Shown here piece by piece: positions 42,790-52,191 of a DNA stretch of 64,000 bases (position 1 is its first letter; every line of letters begins with the position of its first letter). The notes under the pieces were generated by a model that ran no database searches, was not told the DNA's origin, and was given only the letters and a program-made list of their open reading frames with translations. The position numbers were made by a program, and so were the translations under genes. Source of the stretch: Methanoflorens sp963701995 (GTDB lineage Archaea; Halobacteriota; Bog-38; Methanoflorentales; Methanoflorentaceae); contig OY969693.1 of assembly GCA_963701995.1 (NCBI GenBank), positions 1,550,001-1,614,000 on the forward strand, given 5' to 3'.

Positions 42790-45459
42790 ATGGCCATACC
42801 GAAGAACTACGAGCACCAGTATATCGAGTCGAAATGGCTTACAACGTGGAACGCGGACATGTATCGGTATCGCGGAGAACCGCGCGCAGACCGTTTCATA
42901 ATCGACACGCCTCCGCCGTATCCGACTGGTAATTTTCATCTAGGAAACGCCCTCAACTGGTGCTACATCGATTTTATCGCACGATACAAGCGCATGAAGG
43001 GCTTCGACGTGATGTTTCCCCAGGGATGGGATTGTCACGGATTGCCGACGGAGGTGAAGGTCGAGACTACCTACAACGTAACAAAAAACCAGATCCCCCG
43101 TTACGAGTTCAGAGGACTTTGTGAAAGCTTGACGCGAGAGAACATTGCTTTGATGAAAGGGACGATGCAGCGGCTCGCTTTTTCAATAGACTGGTCGCAA
43201 GAGTTCGTTACTATGGACCCGACGTACTTTGAGAAGACGCAGAAATCGTTCGTGCGAATGTACCGCGACGACCGCATTTACAAAAGTGACCACCCTGTGA
43301 ACTGGTGCCCTCGATGTGAAACGGCCATCGCGTTTGCCGAGGTAAACTACGAGTCGAGGTCAACGGTTCTCTATTATATCATTTTCAACGGGAGCGACGC
43401 AGAATCGGTGCAGATCGCCACAACGCGTCCCGAGCTCTTGGGTGCCTGCGTCGCTATCGCAGTAAACCCGCACGATGAACGGCACGAGCGTCTGATCGGC
43501 AAGAGTATTCGAACGCCGCTCTACGGCGAAGAGGTACCGGTTATAGGGGACGAAGCGGTCGATCCTGCCTTTGGCACGGGAGCCGTGATGATCTGTACGT
43601 TTGGTGACAAGCAGGACGTACGATGGTGGAAGAAGCACAACCTACCGCTGAAAAAAGTCATTGGCAAGGATGGCCGCGTCACCGACTCTAAGTACAACGG
43701 CGCAAGTATCAGTGAAGCGAAAGAGCGCATCATTGGAGATCTGCTAGAAAACAAGCTCGTGACGAAACAGGAACGAATCGAGCAGAACATCGGGATTCAC
43801 GACAGATGCGAAACCCCAATCGAGATTCTTTCAGAGAACCAGTGGTTTGTCAAGATCGATAAGGACGCCGTTCTCCAGCGCGCAACTGAAATTCAGTGGG
43901 TTCCGCCGTACGCATTTTACCGGCTGAAGAATTGGACAGAAAGCGTCGAATGGGACTGGTGCATCTCGCGTCAGCGCGTTTTCGCCACGCCTATCCCGGC
44001 ATGGTACTGTGACCGGTGCGGACGCGTTCTCGTTGCCGACGAACGCTGGCTACCGTTGGACCCCACTGAAGACGCACCGAGAAATGAGTGTGCGTGTGGC
44101 TCTTCAAGCTTCACGCCTGAATATGATGTCCTCGACACGTGGATGGACTCGTCGATCTCGGCTTTAAACGTCGCAGGCTGGCCCGACGCCGCGTATCAGG
44201 AGCATTTTCCCACTCAATTGCGCCCCCAGGGTCACGATATCATTAGGACCTGGGCGTTTTATTCCATACTGCGATCTGACGCTCTGGTGGGGAGCAAACC
44301 CTGGGAGTGCGTCGTCGTCAACGGAATGGTACTCGGTGAAGACGGCCAAAAAATGAGCAAGTCGCTCGGCAATATCATCGCTCCGGAGAGCGTAATAGAG
44401 CAGTATGGAACCGACGCTGTTCGACAATGGGCGGCAATCGGCGGCTCAGTGGGATCCGACGTCCCTTACAACATAAAAGATCTCACGGCTTCTTCACGGT
44501 TTTTAACGAAGCTGTGGAACGTCTTCAGGTTCGCGATGATACACCTAAGCCAAGGCGTCGAACCAGTCGTTTATGGGCCCAAAAATTCGACTGAAATCTG
44601 GCTAATCTATGAGCTTGCCGGTCTGGTAAAATCAGTCACCTCGAGCATGGATCATTTTAGTTTTGACGAGGCTCTTAAGGATATCCGATCGTTCGTGTGG
44701 AACACGTTGGCGGACCATTACGTAGAGGCCGCCAAAGGCAGATTATATGAACGAGACCGTTACAGCGTTGCCGCTTTGCATCTCGCCCTTGATACTATAG
44801 CGAAGCTGCTAGCGCCCTTTTGCCCATTCTTTGCAGAAGAGTTGTTTTCGCACATCAACCCGGGCGAGGAAAGCGTTCACCTGCAGGCATGGCCCGAGTT
44901 TAACATAAAATTGCAGGAAAGCATCGCAGCGGAACCGGAAGTCACTTTCAGCGCCGGTCCCGAGAGCGTCGTTATTGCGGCCTCCGCCGCAGCGGTAAAA
45001 GAGGCGCGGCACACGGGCGAGCTGATCAAAGAAATAATTAGCAGCGTCAGGCGGTGGAAATCTGAACAGCGCATTGCACTGAACGCCCGAATTGAGGGCG
45101 TTTACGTCTACACGGACTGTGATATTGCGGATGGAGCACCAGATATCGACAATGCTCTCAACGCCGACATAACCTACAAAAGAGGAGAACCAGATATCCA
45201 CGAAATGGTCACTGAAATCAGGCCCAATCTCGGCTCACTGGGCCCGCGCTTTAAGTCGGAAGCGAAATACATCGTGCAGCTCATAAGCGAAACACCCGCT
45301 CAGGAGATCGCAGATCAAATCGGGAAGGGATCAGTGACAATTGGTGGGATCCAACTCGAGCCGGAAGATTTCGTTATCAAAAAGGAGCGCGCCATAGAAG
45401 GTGTCGCGGCTGACGTGATCGAACTGCGCGAGGCGACAATCATCATCAAGCACAAGTAG
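42790..45459 (+). CDS. valS: Valyl-tRNA synthetase
   Basis: An 889-residue class I synthetase. The HIGH motif appears as HLGN at residues 50-53 and the KMSKS motif near residue 521. DVMFPQGWDCHGLPTEVKVE, TTRPELLGACVAIAVNPHD (editing domain) and WCISRQRVFATPIPAWYC separate ValRS from IleRS. Cys pairs CPRCETAI and CDRCGRVL...CACGSSSF bind zinc. A helical anticodon domain follows. Intact and likely co-transcribed with pyrK and the FAH gene. Confidence 0.94.
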   Translation: MAIPKNYEHQYIESKWLTTWNADMYRYRGEPRADRFIIDTPPPYPTGNFHLGNALNWCYIDFIARYKRMKGFDVMFPQGWDCHGLPTEVKVETTYNVTKNQIPRYEFRGLCESLTRENIALMKGTMQRLAFSIDWSQEFVTMDPTYFEKTQKSFVRMYRDDRIYKSDHPVNWCPRCETAIAFAEVNYESRSTVLYYIIFNGSDAESVQIATTRPELLGACVAIAVNPHDERHERLIGKSIRTPLYGEEVPVIGDEAVDPAFGTGAVMICTFGDKQDVRWWKKHNLPLKKVIGKDGRVTDSKYNGASISEAKERIIGDLLENKLVTKQERIEQNIGIHDRCETPIEILSENQWFVKIDKDAVLQRATEIQWVPPYAFYRLKNWTESVEWDWCISRQRVFATPIPAWYCDRCGRVLVADERWLPLDPTEDAPRNECACGSSSFTPEYDVLDTWMDSSISALNVAGWPDAAYQEHFPTQLRPQGHDIIRTWAFYSILRSDALVGSKPWECVVVNGMVLGEDGQKMSKSLGNIIAPESVIEQYGTDAVRQWAAIGGSVGSDVPYNIKDLTASSRFLTKLWNVFRFAMIHLSQGVEPVVYGPKNSTEIWLIYELAGLVKSVTSSMDHFSFDEALKDIRSFVWNTLADHYVEAAKGRLYERDRYSVAALHLALDTIAKLLAPFCPFFAEELFSHINPGEESVHLQAWPEFNIKLQESIAAEPEVTFSAGPESVVIAASAAAVKEARHTGELIKEIISSVRRWKSEQRIALNARIEGVYVYTDCDIADGAPDIDNALNADITYKRGEPDIHEMVTEIRPNLGSLGPRFKSEAKYIVQLISETPAQEIADQIGKGSVTIGGIQLEPEDFVIKKERAIEGVAADVIELREATIIIKHK

Positions 45460-45465
45460 GAGTCC

Positions 45466-46116
<651 letters not shown>

Positions 46117-46294
46117 GCTGGTCACTGCGCATTGTACGTTTTTATAGTTATATACTGGAATATGGAAGCTGCGCTGCTTGTAACGCGGTATGCGCCGTAA
46201 ACTCGTGGTTACCGCGCAAAGTATATAAGATATGAATATTACATTAGAGCATAAATAATATCTCTAGAGTATAATAAAGTACATTGTGATAAAC

Positions 46295-47614
46295 ATGAGC
46301 GAGTTAAAGATTCTGTTAGACGAAGACGAGATGCCTAGACGCTGGTACAATATTCAGTCTGATCTGCCGGCAAAGCTGCCCCCTCCGTTAAACCCGCGTA
46401 CGCGAGAGCCCGCAACACTCGACGAAATGCTCGCGCTGTTTTCGAGCTCGTTAATCAAACAGGAAGTGTCGACCAGCCGGTACATCGATATCCCAGACGA
46501 GGTTTCTGAAGCGTATTTGAGAGTCGGACGGCCCACGCCGCTTTACCGGGCGAAGAGGCTTGAGGACTATTTGAAAACGCCTGCCCGAATCTATTACAAG
46601 AGGGAAGACGTTTCGTTTGCAGGATCGCACAAGCCCAACACGGCTATTGCCCAGGCGTATTACAATAAGATTGATGGCAGCGAGGGCCTCGTGACGGAGA
46701 CCGGTGCCGGGCAGTGGGGCACCGCGCTGGCGCTCGGGTGTTCAATGTTTGACCTGTCGTGCAAGGTGTTTATGGTCAGGGTGAGCTATGATCAAAAGCC
46801 TGGACGAAAAACGCTCATGCGACTCTACGGGGCCGAAGTCATCCCTTCGCCGTCGACTTTGACCGAAAGCGGACGACAAGCACTCGCCAAATCTCCTGAT
46901 CATCCCGGTTCTCTTGGGCTTGCCATAAGCGAGGCAGCCGAAACGAGTTTGGCCTCCGCACAGACCAAGTACTCGCTGGGGTCGGTACTGGAACACGTTC
47001 TCCTTCATCAGACCATTATTGGAGAAGAGACGGTTGCTCAGCTCAAGAAGGCAGAAGAAAATCCGGACATCATGATCGGGTGCGTTGGCGGGGGTTCGAA
47101 CTTTTCCGGGTTCGCATATCCGCTTCTTGGCGAGCACATCAGAAACGGAAATGGCACGCGGTTCATAGGCGTGGAGCCGACGAGTTGCCCTACGCTCACA
47201 AAGGGCGAGTACAAATACGACCTCGGTGACGTGGCTGGTTTCGCGCCGATGGTTAAAATGTATACGTTAGGACACGATTTCGTTCCATCGCCTATACACG
47301 CCGGCGGGCTTCGTTATCACGGCGATGCACAAAGCCTAAGTCTCTTAAAGAACCTCGGCTACGTCGACGCCGTGTCCTATGAGCAGCTTGCAACGTTTGA
47401 GGCAGGCGCGCTTTTCACCCAGACTGAAGGCATTTGTCCGGCTCCAGAATCGAGTCACGCTATCAAGGCAGCAATAGACGAAGCCATCAAATGCAAGCAG
47501 ACCGGCGAGGCTAAGGTAATCGTGTTCAACCTCAGCGGCCACGGACTTTTAGATCTCGCTGGGTACGAAAAATTCTTAGACAATGAGCTGAACGGAAACG
47601 GGAATAGCTCTTAG
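46295..47614 (+). CDS. trpB: TrpB2, tryptophan synthase beta-like PLP enzyme
   Basis: A 439-residue TrpB of the second type (TrpB2), with the PLP lysine in AGSHKPNTA near residue 112, TGAGQWGTALALG, CVGGGSNFSGFAYP (phosphate loop) and the late APESSHAIKAAI. TrpB2 joins indole (free or via TrpA) and serine to give tryptophan. The ATG at 46295 is preferred over a GTG at 46286. It ends in TAG. The AT-rich upstream region (46200-46285) holds several TATA-like sequences. Confidence 0.9.
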   Translation: MSELKILLDEDEMPRRWYNIQSDLPAKLPPPLNPRTREPATLDEMLALFSSSLIKQEVSTSRYIDIPDEVSEAYLRVGRPTPLYRAKRLEDYLKTPARIYYKREDVSFAGSHKPNTAIAQAYYNKIDGSEGLVTETGAGQWGTALALGCSMFDLSCKVFMVRVSYDQKPGRKTLMRLYGAEVIPSPSTLTESGRQALAKSPDHPGSLGLAISEAAETSLASAQTKYSLGSVLEHVLLHQTIIGEETVAQLKKAEENPDIMIGCVGGGSNFSGFAYPLLGEHIRNGNGTRFIGVEPTSCPTLTKGEYKYDLGDVAGFAPMVKMYTLGHDFVPSPIHAGGLRYHGDAQSLSLLKNLGYVDAVSYEQLATFEAGALFTQTEGICPAPESSHAIKAAIDEAIKCKQTGEAKVIVFNLSGHGLLDLAGYEKFLDNELNGNGNSS

Positions 47615-47733
47615 GCCGATCGTACTTCGATTCACGCCGAGCGCCGGAACCCCCCGCTTCCCCATAAGAGGCTAAAAGGGCTCACCAGAGCGGCGGCGGC
47701 TGACATTTCAGTGGCGGAGCTAGCTGCCGAGTA

Positions 47734-48198
47734 CTAATCTTCTTTCCACTGCTGCTGGATTTCGGGGTTGTTGGTGAAACCTTTCGTCTTTCGCTTCAAG
47801 ACCTTATCGCGGCCCTCCATATAGAAGGCCTCTTCATTAGTGATCTCGTCATCTTCGACGAGTTCCTCGCGTCCTTCAGGCGTATAGACTCCCTCGCCCG
47901 CAGCGACCTCTTTGTCTACGACCTCTTCATTATACTGATAACCGTAGTCGGGTTCTTTTCCCCATGGGTCGTGACCCACCTCTTCGACGACTCCGCCGTC
48001 GTGTTCCTCAGTGACCTCATCGATTTTGAGCTCGAGGGAGCCGTCATAGATTTCTCTGTTCTCCTTTTGATCGTCCGCTTCAACAACTCCTTGATCTTTC
48101 GGCTTGACGCGTTTGACGTCGTCTTTTTCATCGACGAAGGAATCAAATCGTTCGTCGTCCTGGTCTGAAGGCTGATTGTCGGTATCTTCGCGTGGCAT
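47734..48198 (-). CDS. Highly acidic low-complexity protein
   Basis: A 154-residue, very acidic, probably disordered protein (DTDNQPSDQDDERFDSF, EEHDGGVVEEVGHDPW, EEVVDKEVAAGEGVY). No signal peptide, membrane segment or known domain is visible. There are repeated Tyr/Asp/Glu runs but no exact repeat. It resembles the shorter charged protein at 49691 in style, and the two flank the inositol-phosphate synthase gene. Function unknown. Confidence 0.55.
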   Translation of the reverse strand: MPREDTDNQPSDQDDERFDSFVDEKDDVKRVKPKDQGVVEADDQKENREIYDGSLELKIDEVTEEHDGGVVEEVGHDPWGKEPDYGYQYNEEVVDKEVAAGEGVYTPEGREELVEDDEITNEEAFYMEGRDKVLKRKTKGFTNNPEIQQQWKED

Positions 48199-48347
48199 GT
48201 TGATCCCAACAAGAGATTTACTTCAAAGTTAATAAACAGTTGCAAGCATTTGGTCGGACAATTCCTCTTCTTGCTGCAAAAGAGGCTCGTGACAACGCGG
48301 CTTGGTTAACGGGGCGGAAAAAATCGGCTGACGGGTGATCGAAGCGC

Positions 48348-49502
48348 TTAAAATTGTTCGATCCATTCGTTGAATAGGGCATATTGCGAGCACAGGTCAA
48401 GGATGTCGATATCAAGAGGATCTTTAAAATAGATCGCGAGCTGATCGACCAATCCGCGTGCACCTTCCCGTTGTGCGAGTTCCATGAAGCGGATAAGGTC
48501 GATCACAAGGGGCGCCGCCAGTATGCTGTCGCATCCTTGCCACGTGAACTGCATGTTCATGCGATGCCCCAAAAACCCTTTGAACGATATGAAGTCCCAA
48601 GCGACCTTGTGGTCCGAAAGAGGGGGAAAATAATCAATGCGGCTTCCTAGATGCGGCTCGTAACCTAGCATCTTCGGCACCACACTCGTCTTTGTGATGA
48701 GCTTTGACTGCTTGTTGTCCGGATGCCTCAGTATCTGTCCGTCTAGGTTTCCAAGTATGTTGCTTCCGTACCAGCCATCGATTGTCAGATGCCGGTACCT
48801 GAACATAGGTACGAGAGCGGTTTTGACGAGCGTCTCTCCGGTCTTCCCGTCTTTTCCGCAGTGCGGGACGCCCAGGGTGTTAGCCAGCTCTTTGATGGCG
48901 GGAATATCGTTGCCCATTGATGGCGTGAAGTTGACGTATGGCAACCCGTTTTTGATGGCGCAATACGCATAAATTGCGCTCGCAGGGATCTTTTTTGAAT
49001 TCGCTTTGACTGCAGCCTCAAAACTGTCAAGTCTCGCATACTCTGGTTGAGGCGCAAAGTACGGTTCCGTTGAGGCCAAGTTAACCACCACACAGCGTTC
49101 GTCTCCAGCGAACTCGCATAGTTCTTGTGATACCTGGTTTGCTGCTTCGCTGAGTGTTAGTCCCTTGTTGTCGCAAAGAGAGGATATTGCGTCCCCACAG
49201 TTATTGACAATGCCGCACTTCACCGGAATGGAGTCTATCTCCTCTTTCAGCTCTGCAAGCTGCATCGTATCAAACGTGCTATTGTCACTGACGTTCTGAT
49301 AAGCAGCGTCGTACAACGCGACGCTCCTGATATCGTGACCGCCAAATTGAAGGTCCTCGAGTCGCGCAAGATTCAGCCGGGAAAAACGTTTTTCCTCGGA
49401 CATTATGCCGCTTGATGCGCTTAAGCCGCGCTTTATAGCGAGAACTCCTACGAGGATCGTTGTAGCGACAGCGCCTTTGATTCCGATGAACCAAACCTTC
49501 AT
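48348..49502 (-). CDS. myo-Inositol-1-phosphate synthase
   Basis: A 384-residue NAD-dependent synthase making 1L-myo-inositol-1-phosphate from glucose-6-phosphate, the head-group precursor of archaeal inositol lipids. FIGIKGAVATTILVGV is the NAD loop. VVNLASTEPYF, FTPSMGNDIPAIKELA, GKDGKTGETLVKTAL and LGNLDGQIL match the archaeal enzyme. The ATG at 49502 is preferred to the TTG at 49523. Alone on its strand between two acidic proteins. Confidence 0.88.
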   Translation of the reverse strand: MKVWFIGIKGAVATTILVGVLAIKRGLSASSGIMSEEKRFSRLNLARLEDLQFGGHDIRSVALYDAAYQNVSDNSTFDTMQLAELKEEIDSIPVKCGIVNNCGDAISSLCDNKGLTLSEAANQVSQELCEFAGDERCVVVNLASTEPYFAPQPEYARLDSFEAAVKANSKKIPASAIYAYCAIKNGLPYVNFTPSMGNDIPAIKELANTLGVPHCGKDGKTGETLVKTALVPMFRYRHLTIDGWYGSNILGNLDGQILRHPDNKQSKLITKTSVVPKMLGYEPHLGSRIDYFPPLSDHKVAWDFISFKGFLGHRMNMQFTWQGCDSILAAPLVIDLIRFMELAQREGARGLVDQLAIYFKDPLDIDILDLCSQYALFNEWIEQF

Positions 49503-49690
49503 CTCAGTCGAATCTGCCTTCAATCTATAAAAAATCTTTTAACGACAACGCTAGGCGAATCAATTGCTATATTGTTGCGCTTTTTGCGTCGCGACGTCGT
49601 GCATCATAATTGCGGTTGACGCGCACTGTCCAAAAAGAGATAACGGTGGAGACGACAAGCCCGCGGAAAGCGCCAGCCGCGCCAACGGTG

Positions 49691-49924
49691 CTATTCTTTC
49701 TTCTTTTTGTCTTCAGAAACGAAGACGTGTTCGGGTTTTTTCTCTTCTGGCTCGCAGATGCCTTCTGTATCGGGGCCGAGGTCACACACTTCAAGCTTTT
49801 TGATCTTGTCCATATCTTGTTCGTGCTCGTAGTTCGCGTTGTAGGCATCGGTGTCAGGGGCGTTCAGAGTTCCCGTCTTTATATCCTTTTTAAACTTGTA
49901 TTCTTCCTTCTTCTCGTCGGCCAT
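49691..49924 (-). CDS. Small highly charged protein
   Basis: A 77-residue protein rich in Lys, Glu and Asp (ADEKKEEYKFKKDIKTGTL at the front, CDLGPDTEGICEPEEKKPEH in the middle). Two cysteines nine apart could bind metal. No family recognised; the ends look disordered. The AT-poor upstream contains gggcggtgatacccg just before the ATG. Confidence 0.45.
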   Translation of the reverse strand: MADEKKEEYKFKKDIKTGTLNAPDTDAYNANYEHEQDMDKIKKLEVCDLGPDTEGICEPEEKKPEHVFVSEDKKKKE

Positions 49925-50239
49925 CGGGTATCACCGCCCGTACATTTGTGCGGATTCTATTAATTAGTATCGGTTAAGCCGCTGACTCTATAGGTAGCAC
50001 TTAGTTTGACAAACAGCTCGAAGTTCGCCTTTGAAACCTCGTTAGACGTAACCCAAAGTTCGCCTTTGAAACCCCGTTAGACACAACCCGATCAACACGT
50101 CCCTTGCCGTGCATTGCGCGATTAATGACAAAAAAAGTCGCGTTTTGAATCAGCGACGCAAAAGTTTTTGTGTGTGCTATGCGTATATGTCGTAGGAGAT
50201 GATTGAATATTAAGTCCCAAACCACTGAATGTAAACTTT
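49925..50239. other. Gene-free stretch with a short tandem repeat
   Basis: This 315-base gap separates two divergently read genes. Its only clear feature is the 35-base tandem repeat at 50021-50089. An AT-rich part at 50110-50215 probably holds the glycosyltransferase promoter. Confidence 0.4.
50021..50089. repeat. 35-bp tandem direct repeat
   Basis: Two units, 50021-50054 and 50056-50089, share 34 positions with three differences (cctc/cccc and gacgta/gacaca). Both begin aagttcgcctttgaaac and end aaccc. Too short and too few for a CRISPR array. Confidence 0.8.
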
Positions 50240-51514
50240 GTGAGTTCATTTCCCCCACGGGAATGCGGAATCGCTACGTTTACCCACGACCTAACAGCCA
50301 GTTTATCGAACATCTCTGACAATGTAGTATGGAATGTGAGTGTCATCCAAGAGTGCAGGAAGCTCTTTTTAAGTAACGTGTCACTCAGGGCCCAGGCAGC
50401 GCAACTGGGCAAAAAGGAGTTTGTTCGCAGCAAACGCTTTGCCTCCAAAACGTTCAACGTCATCAAAGACTGTAATGTTGAAAGCTACATTGCTGCTGCG
50501 AAACGCATAAACGCCTCAAAAATTGCTGTCATCAATATTCAGCACGAGTTTGGGCTATATAAAGGCGATTTCGGCTGCTACATTCTGGAATTCATGCGGA
50601 GAGTTAGAAAGCCGACAGTCACAACTTTTCACACCGTTTTACCGAACCCCCCATCCCGCATGAGGGAAGTCGTCAAGGACATATACGCGCTTTCGGACAG
50701 AGTCATTGTTTCTGCAAACGCAGGTATTGACCTGTTACAGAACAAGTTTGGATTGGATAAAACCCAGCTCACTATGGTGCCGCACGGCGTGCCGCAAGTA
50801 CCTCAACTTGTTGACACCGAGTTCGCGAAACGGGGTCTGGGATTGGCCGGAAAGTTCGTAATAGCGAGCTACGGCTTAATTAATCCCGATAAGGGAATTG
50901 AATATGTTATCCAAGCGCTACCGTCAATTATTGAGGCGAATCCGCGTGAGGACATCACCTACATGGTCGTTGGAGAGCATCATCCCGCGCTCGACCGAAA
51001 GGTGCGTGAGCTCTACAAGGAAAAAATCGACGGCCTTGTAAACGAGCTTGGCCTATCGCGCAACGTGCGATTTGTTGAGCGCTACCTCTCTAACAAAGAT
51101 ATGATTAGACACTTCTTGGCCACCGACGTCTGTGCCGTAACAAACATGAATCCGGATCAGATATCGAGCGGAGTCTTGTCCCAGGCGATAGGGTGCGGGA
51201 GGAGTATCGTCGCAACGAAGTTTGCACACGCCACTGAAGCCCTGTCAAACGGCAGAGGCTTGTTTGTTGAATTTGGTGATCCTGAGGACATTGCTGAGAA
51301 AATCAACCTCCTCGTCGCTGACGCGGAGCTTCGGAAGACCCTAAGCCATCGAGTGCACGCATACGGACGGGCCCTAACGTGGGATCAAATTGCCCGCAGG
51401 TACTTCAACGTCTTCGCGCAAGTGCGAGAACCTCAAGTGCAGCTGCCGTCAATTCCTTTGCAGCAGCGCTTTTCGCAGCCGATTGATCGCGCGCTGCGAC
51501 GCACCAACAGCTGA
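50240..51514 (+). CDS. GT4-family glycosyltransferase
   Basis: A 424-residue GT-B glycosyltransferase. The front part has PPRECGIATFTHDL (nucleotide-side loop of the acceptor domain) and INIQHEFGLYKGDFG. The back part has GLINPDKGIEYVIQAL and the donor-site region SSGVLSQAIGCGRSIVATKFAHATEAL. The first in-frame ATG/GTG/TTG is the GTG at 50240, but this would cut the first beta strand: codons L-N-V-N-F just upstream look like genuine protein, beginning at a CTG (50225). Related in style to the GT4 at 62433. Confidence 0.85.
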   Translation: MSSFPPRECGIATFTHDLTASLSNISDNVVWNVSVIQECRKLFLSNVSLRAQAAQLGKKEFVRSKRFASKTFNVIKDCNVESYIAAAKRINASKIAVINIQHEFGLYKGDFGCYILEFMRRVRKPTVTTFHTVLPNPPSRMREVVKDIYALSDRVIVSANAGIDLLQNKFGLDKTQLTMVPHGVPQVPQLVDTEFAKRGLGLAGKFVIASYGLINPDKGIEYVIQALPSIIEANPREDITYMVVGEHHPALDRKVRELYKEKIDGLVNELGLSRNVRFVERYLSNKDMIRHFLATDVCAVTNMNPDQISSGVLSQAIGCGRSIVATKFAHATEALSNGRGLFVEFGDPEDIAEKINLLVADAELRKTLSHRVHAYGRALTWDQIARRYFNVFAQVREPQVQLPSIPLQQRFSQPIDRALRRTNS

Positions 51515-51606
51515 AAACTCTTACGACGATTTTGAGGATGCGTAAAACGCTACACTGGCGTCTATTTAATTTTTCAATCGCCGGCCTGTTTTATAGCTCC
51601 GCCCTT

Positions 51607-51969
51607 TCACATCAGCTTAAGTTTGGCCAACGCTTCAAACGATTCAGCGCAGCTTGTGGTAACGTCCGTAAGCGCTTCGCTGAAACACAGTCGTGCTTCG
51701 TCATACTCCCTAAAATTAATTCGTCCTATCGCTTCTGTGAGCTTACGAGTGGTTCGTGAGAAGATCACTTTTGAGCCGAGCACGTTCTGAGCGAGTTTTA
51801 TCTCGATCATAAGTGAATTCAAATAGGCCTCAACAAGCTTCTGACCGCCAATTAATTCATCATCTTTGAGTCCAATAAGCCTTTCAAGCAGTTGATTTGC
51901 AATTGATACTTCAGACTTCAATTTCTCTGCGTTTTCGAATTTGCGAATTAAGTCTTTTGGTTCAGCCAT
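51607..51969 (-). CDS. Uncharacterised helical protein
   Basis: A 120-residue all-helical soluble protein (DLIRKFENAEKLKSEVSIANQLLERLIGL, read in parts). It may form an up-down bundle similar to HEPN- or four-helix folds, but no catalytic motif such as R-x4-6-H is seen. The ATG at 51969 (MAEPKD) is preferred over upstream 52020. Convergent with the glycosyltransferase gene. Function unknown. Confidence 0.45.
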   Translation of the reverse strand: MAEPKDLIRKFENAEKLKSEVSIANQLLERLIGLKDDELIGGQKLVEAYLNSLMIEIKLAQNVLGSKVIFSRTTRKLTEAIGRINFREYDEARLCFSEALTDVTTSCAESFEALAKLKLM

Positions 51970-52191
51970 GCGTGGCACCACGAAATAATATGTGGTCCGG
52001 CCTAGATATAATTGATTCAAAAACGTGGCTCAGGGGCTTATTGGCGCTTTTTGACAGGATTTCGGTGCTAGCCTGAATGCGCGGATAGCCGTACGATCCA
52101 TGAAGGAGACGCTGCGGCGAGGTCCGGCACCACGACAAACACGAGGCGCGCAAGCCTATGGTAAAGAAACTGAGAACGATCATCGGCGTAG

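Noticed and set aside
47612..47734. Open frame of about 39 codons continuing after the trpB2 TAG (possible read-through extension)
   Set aside because: TrpB2 is already full length at the TAG and the extra residues match nothing in the family; the open stretch is short enough for chance.
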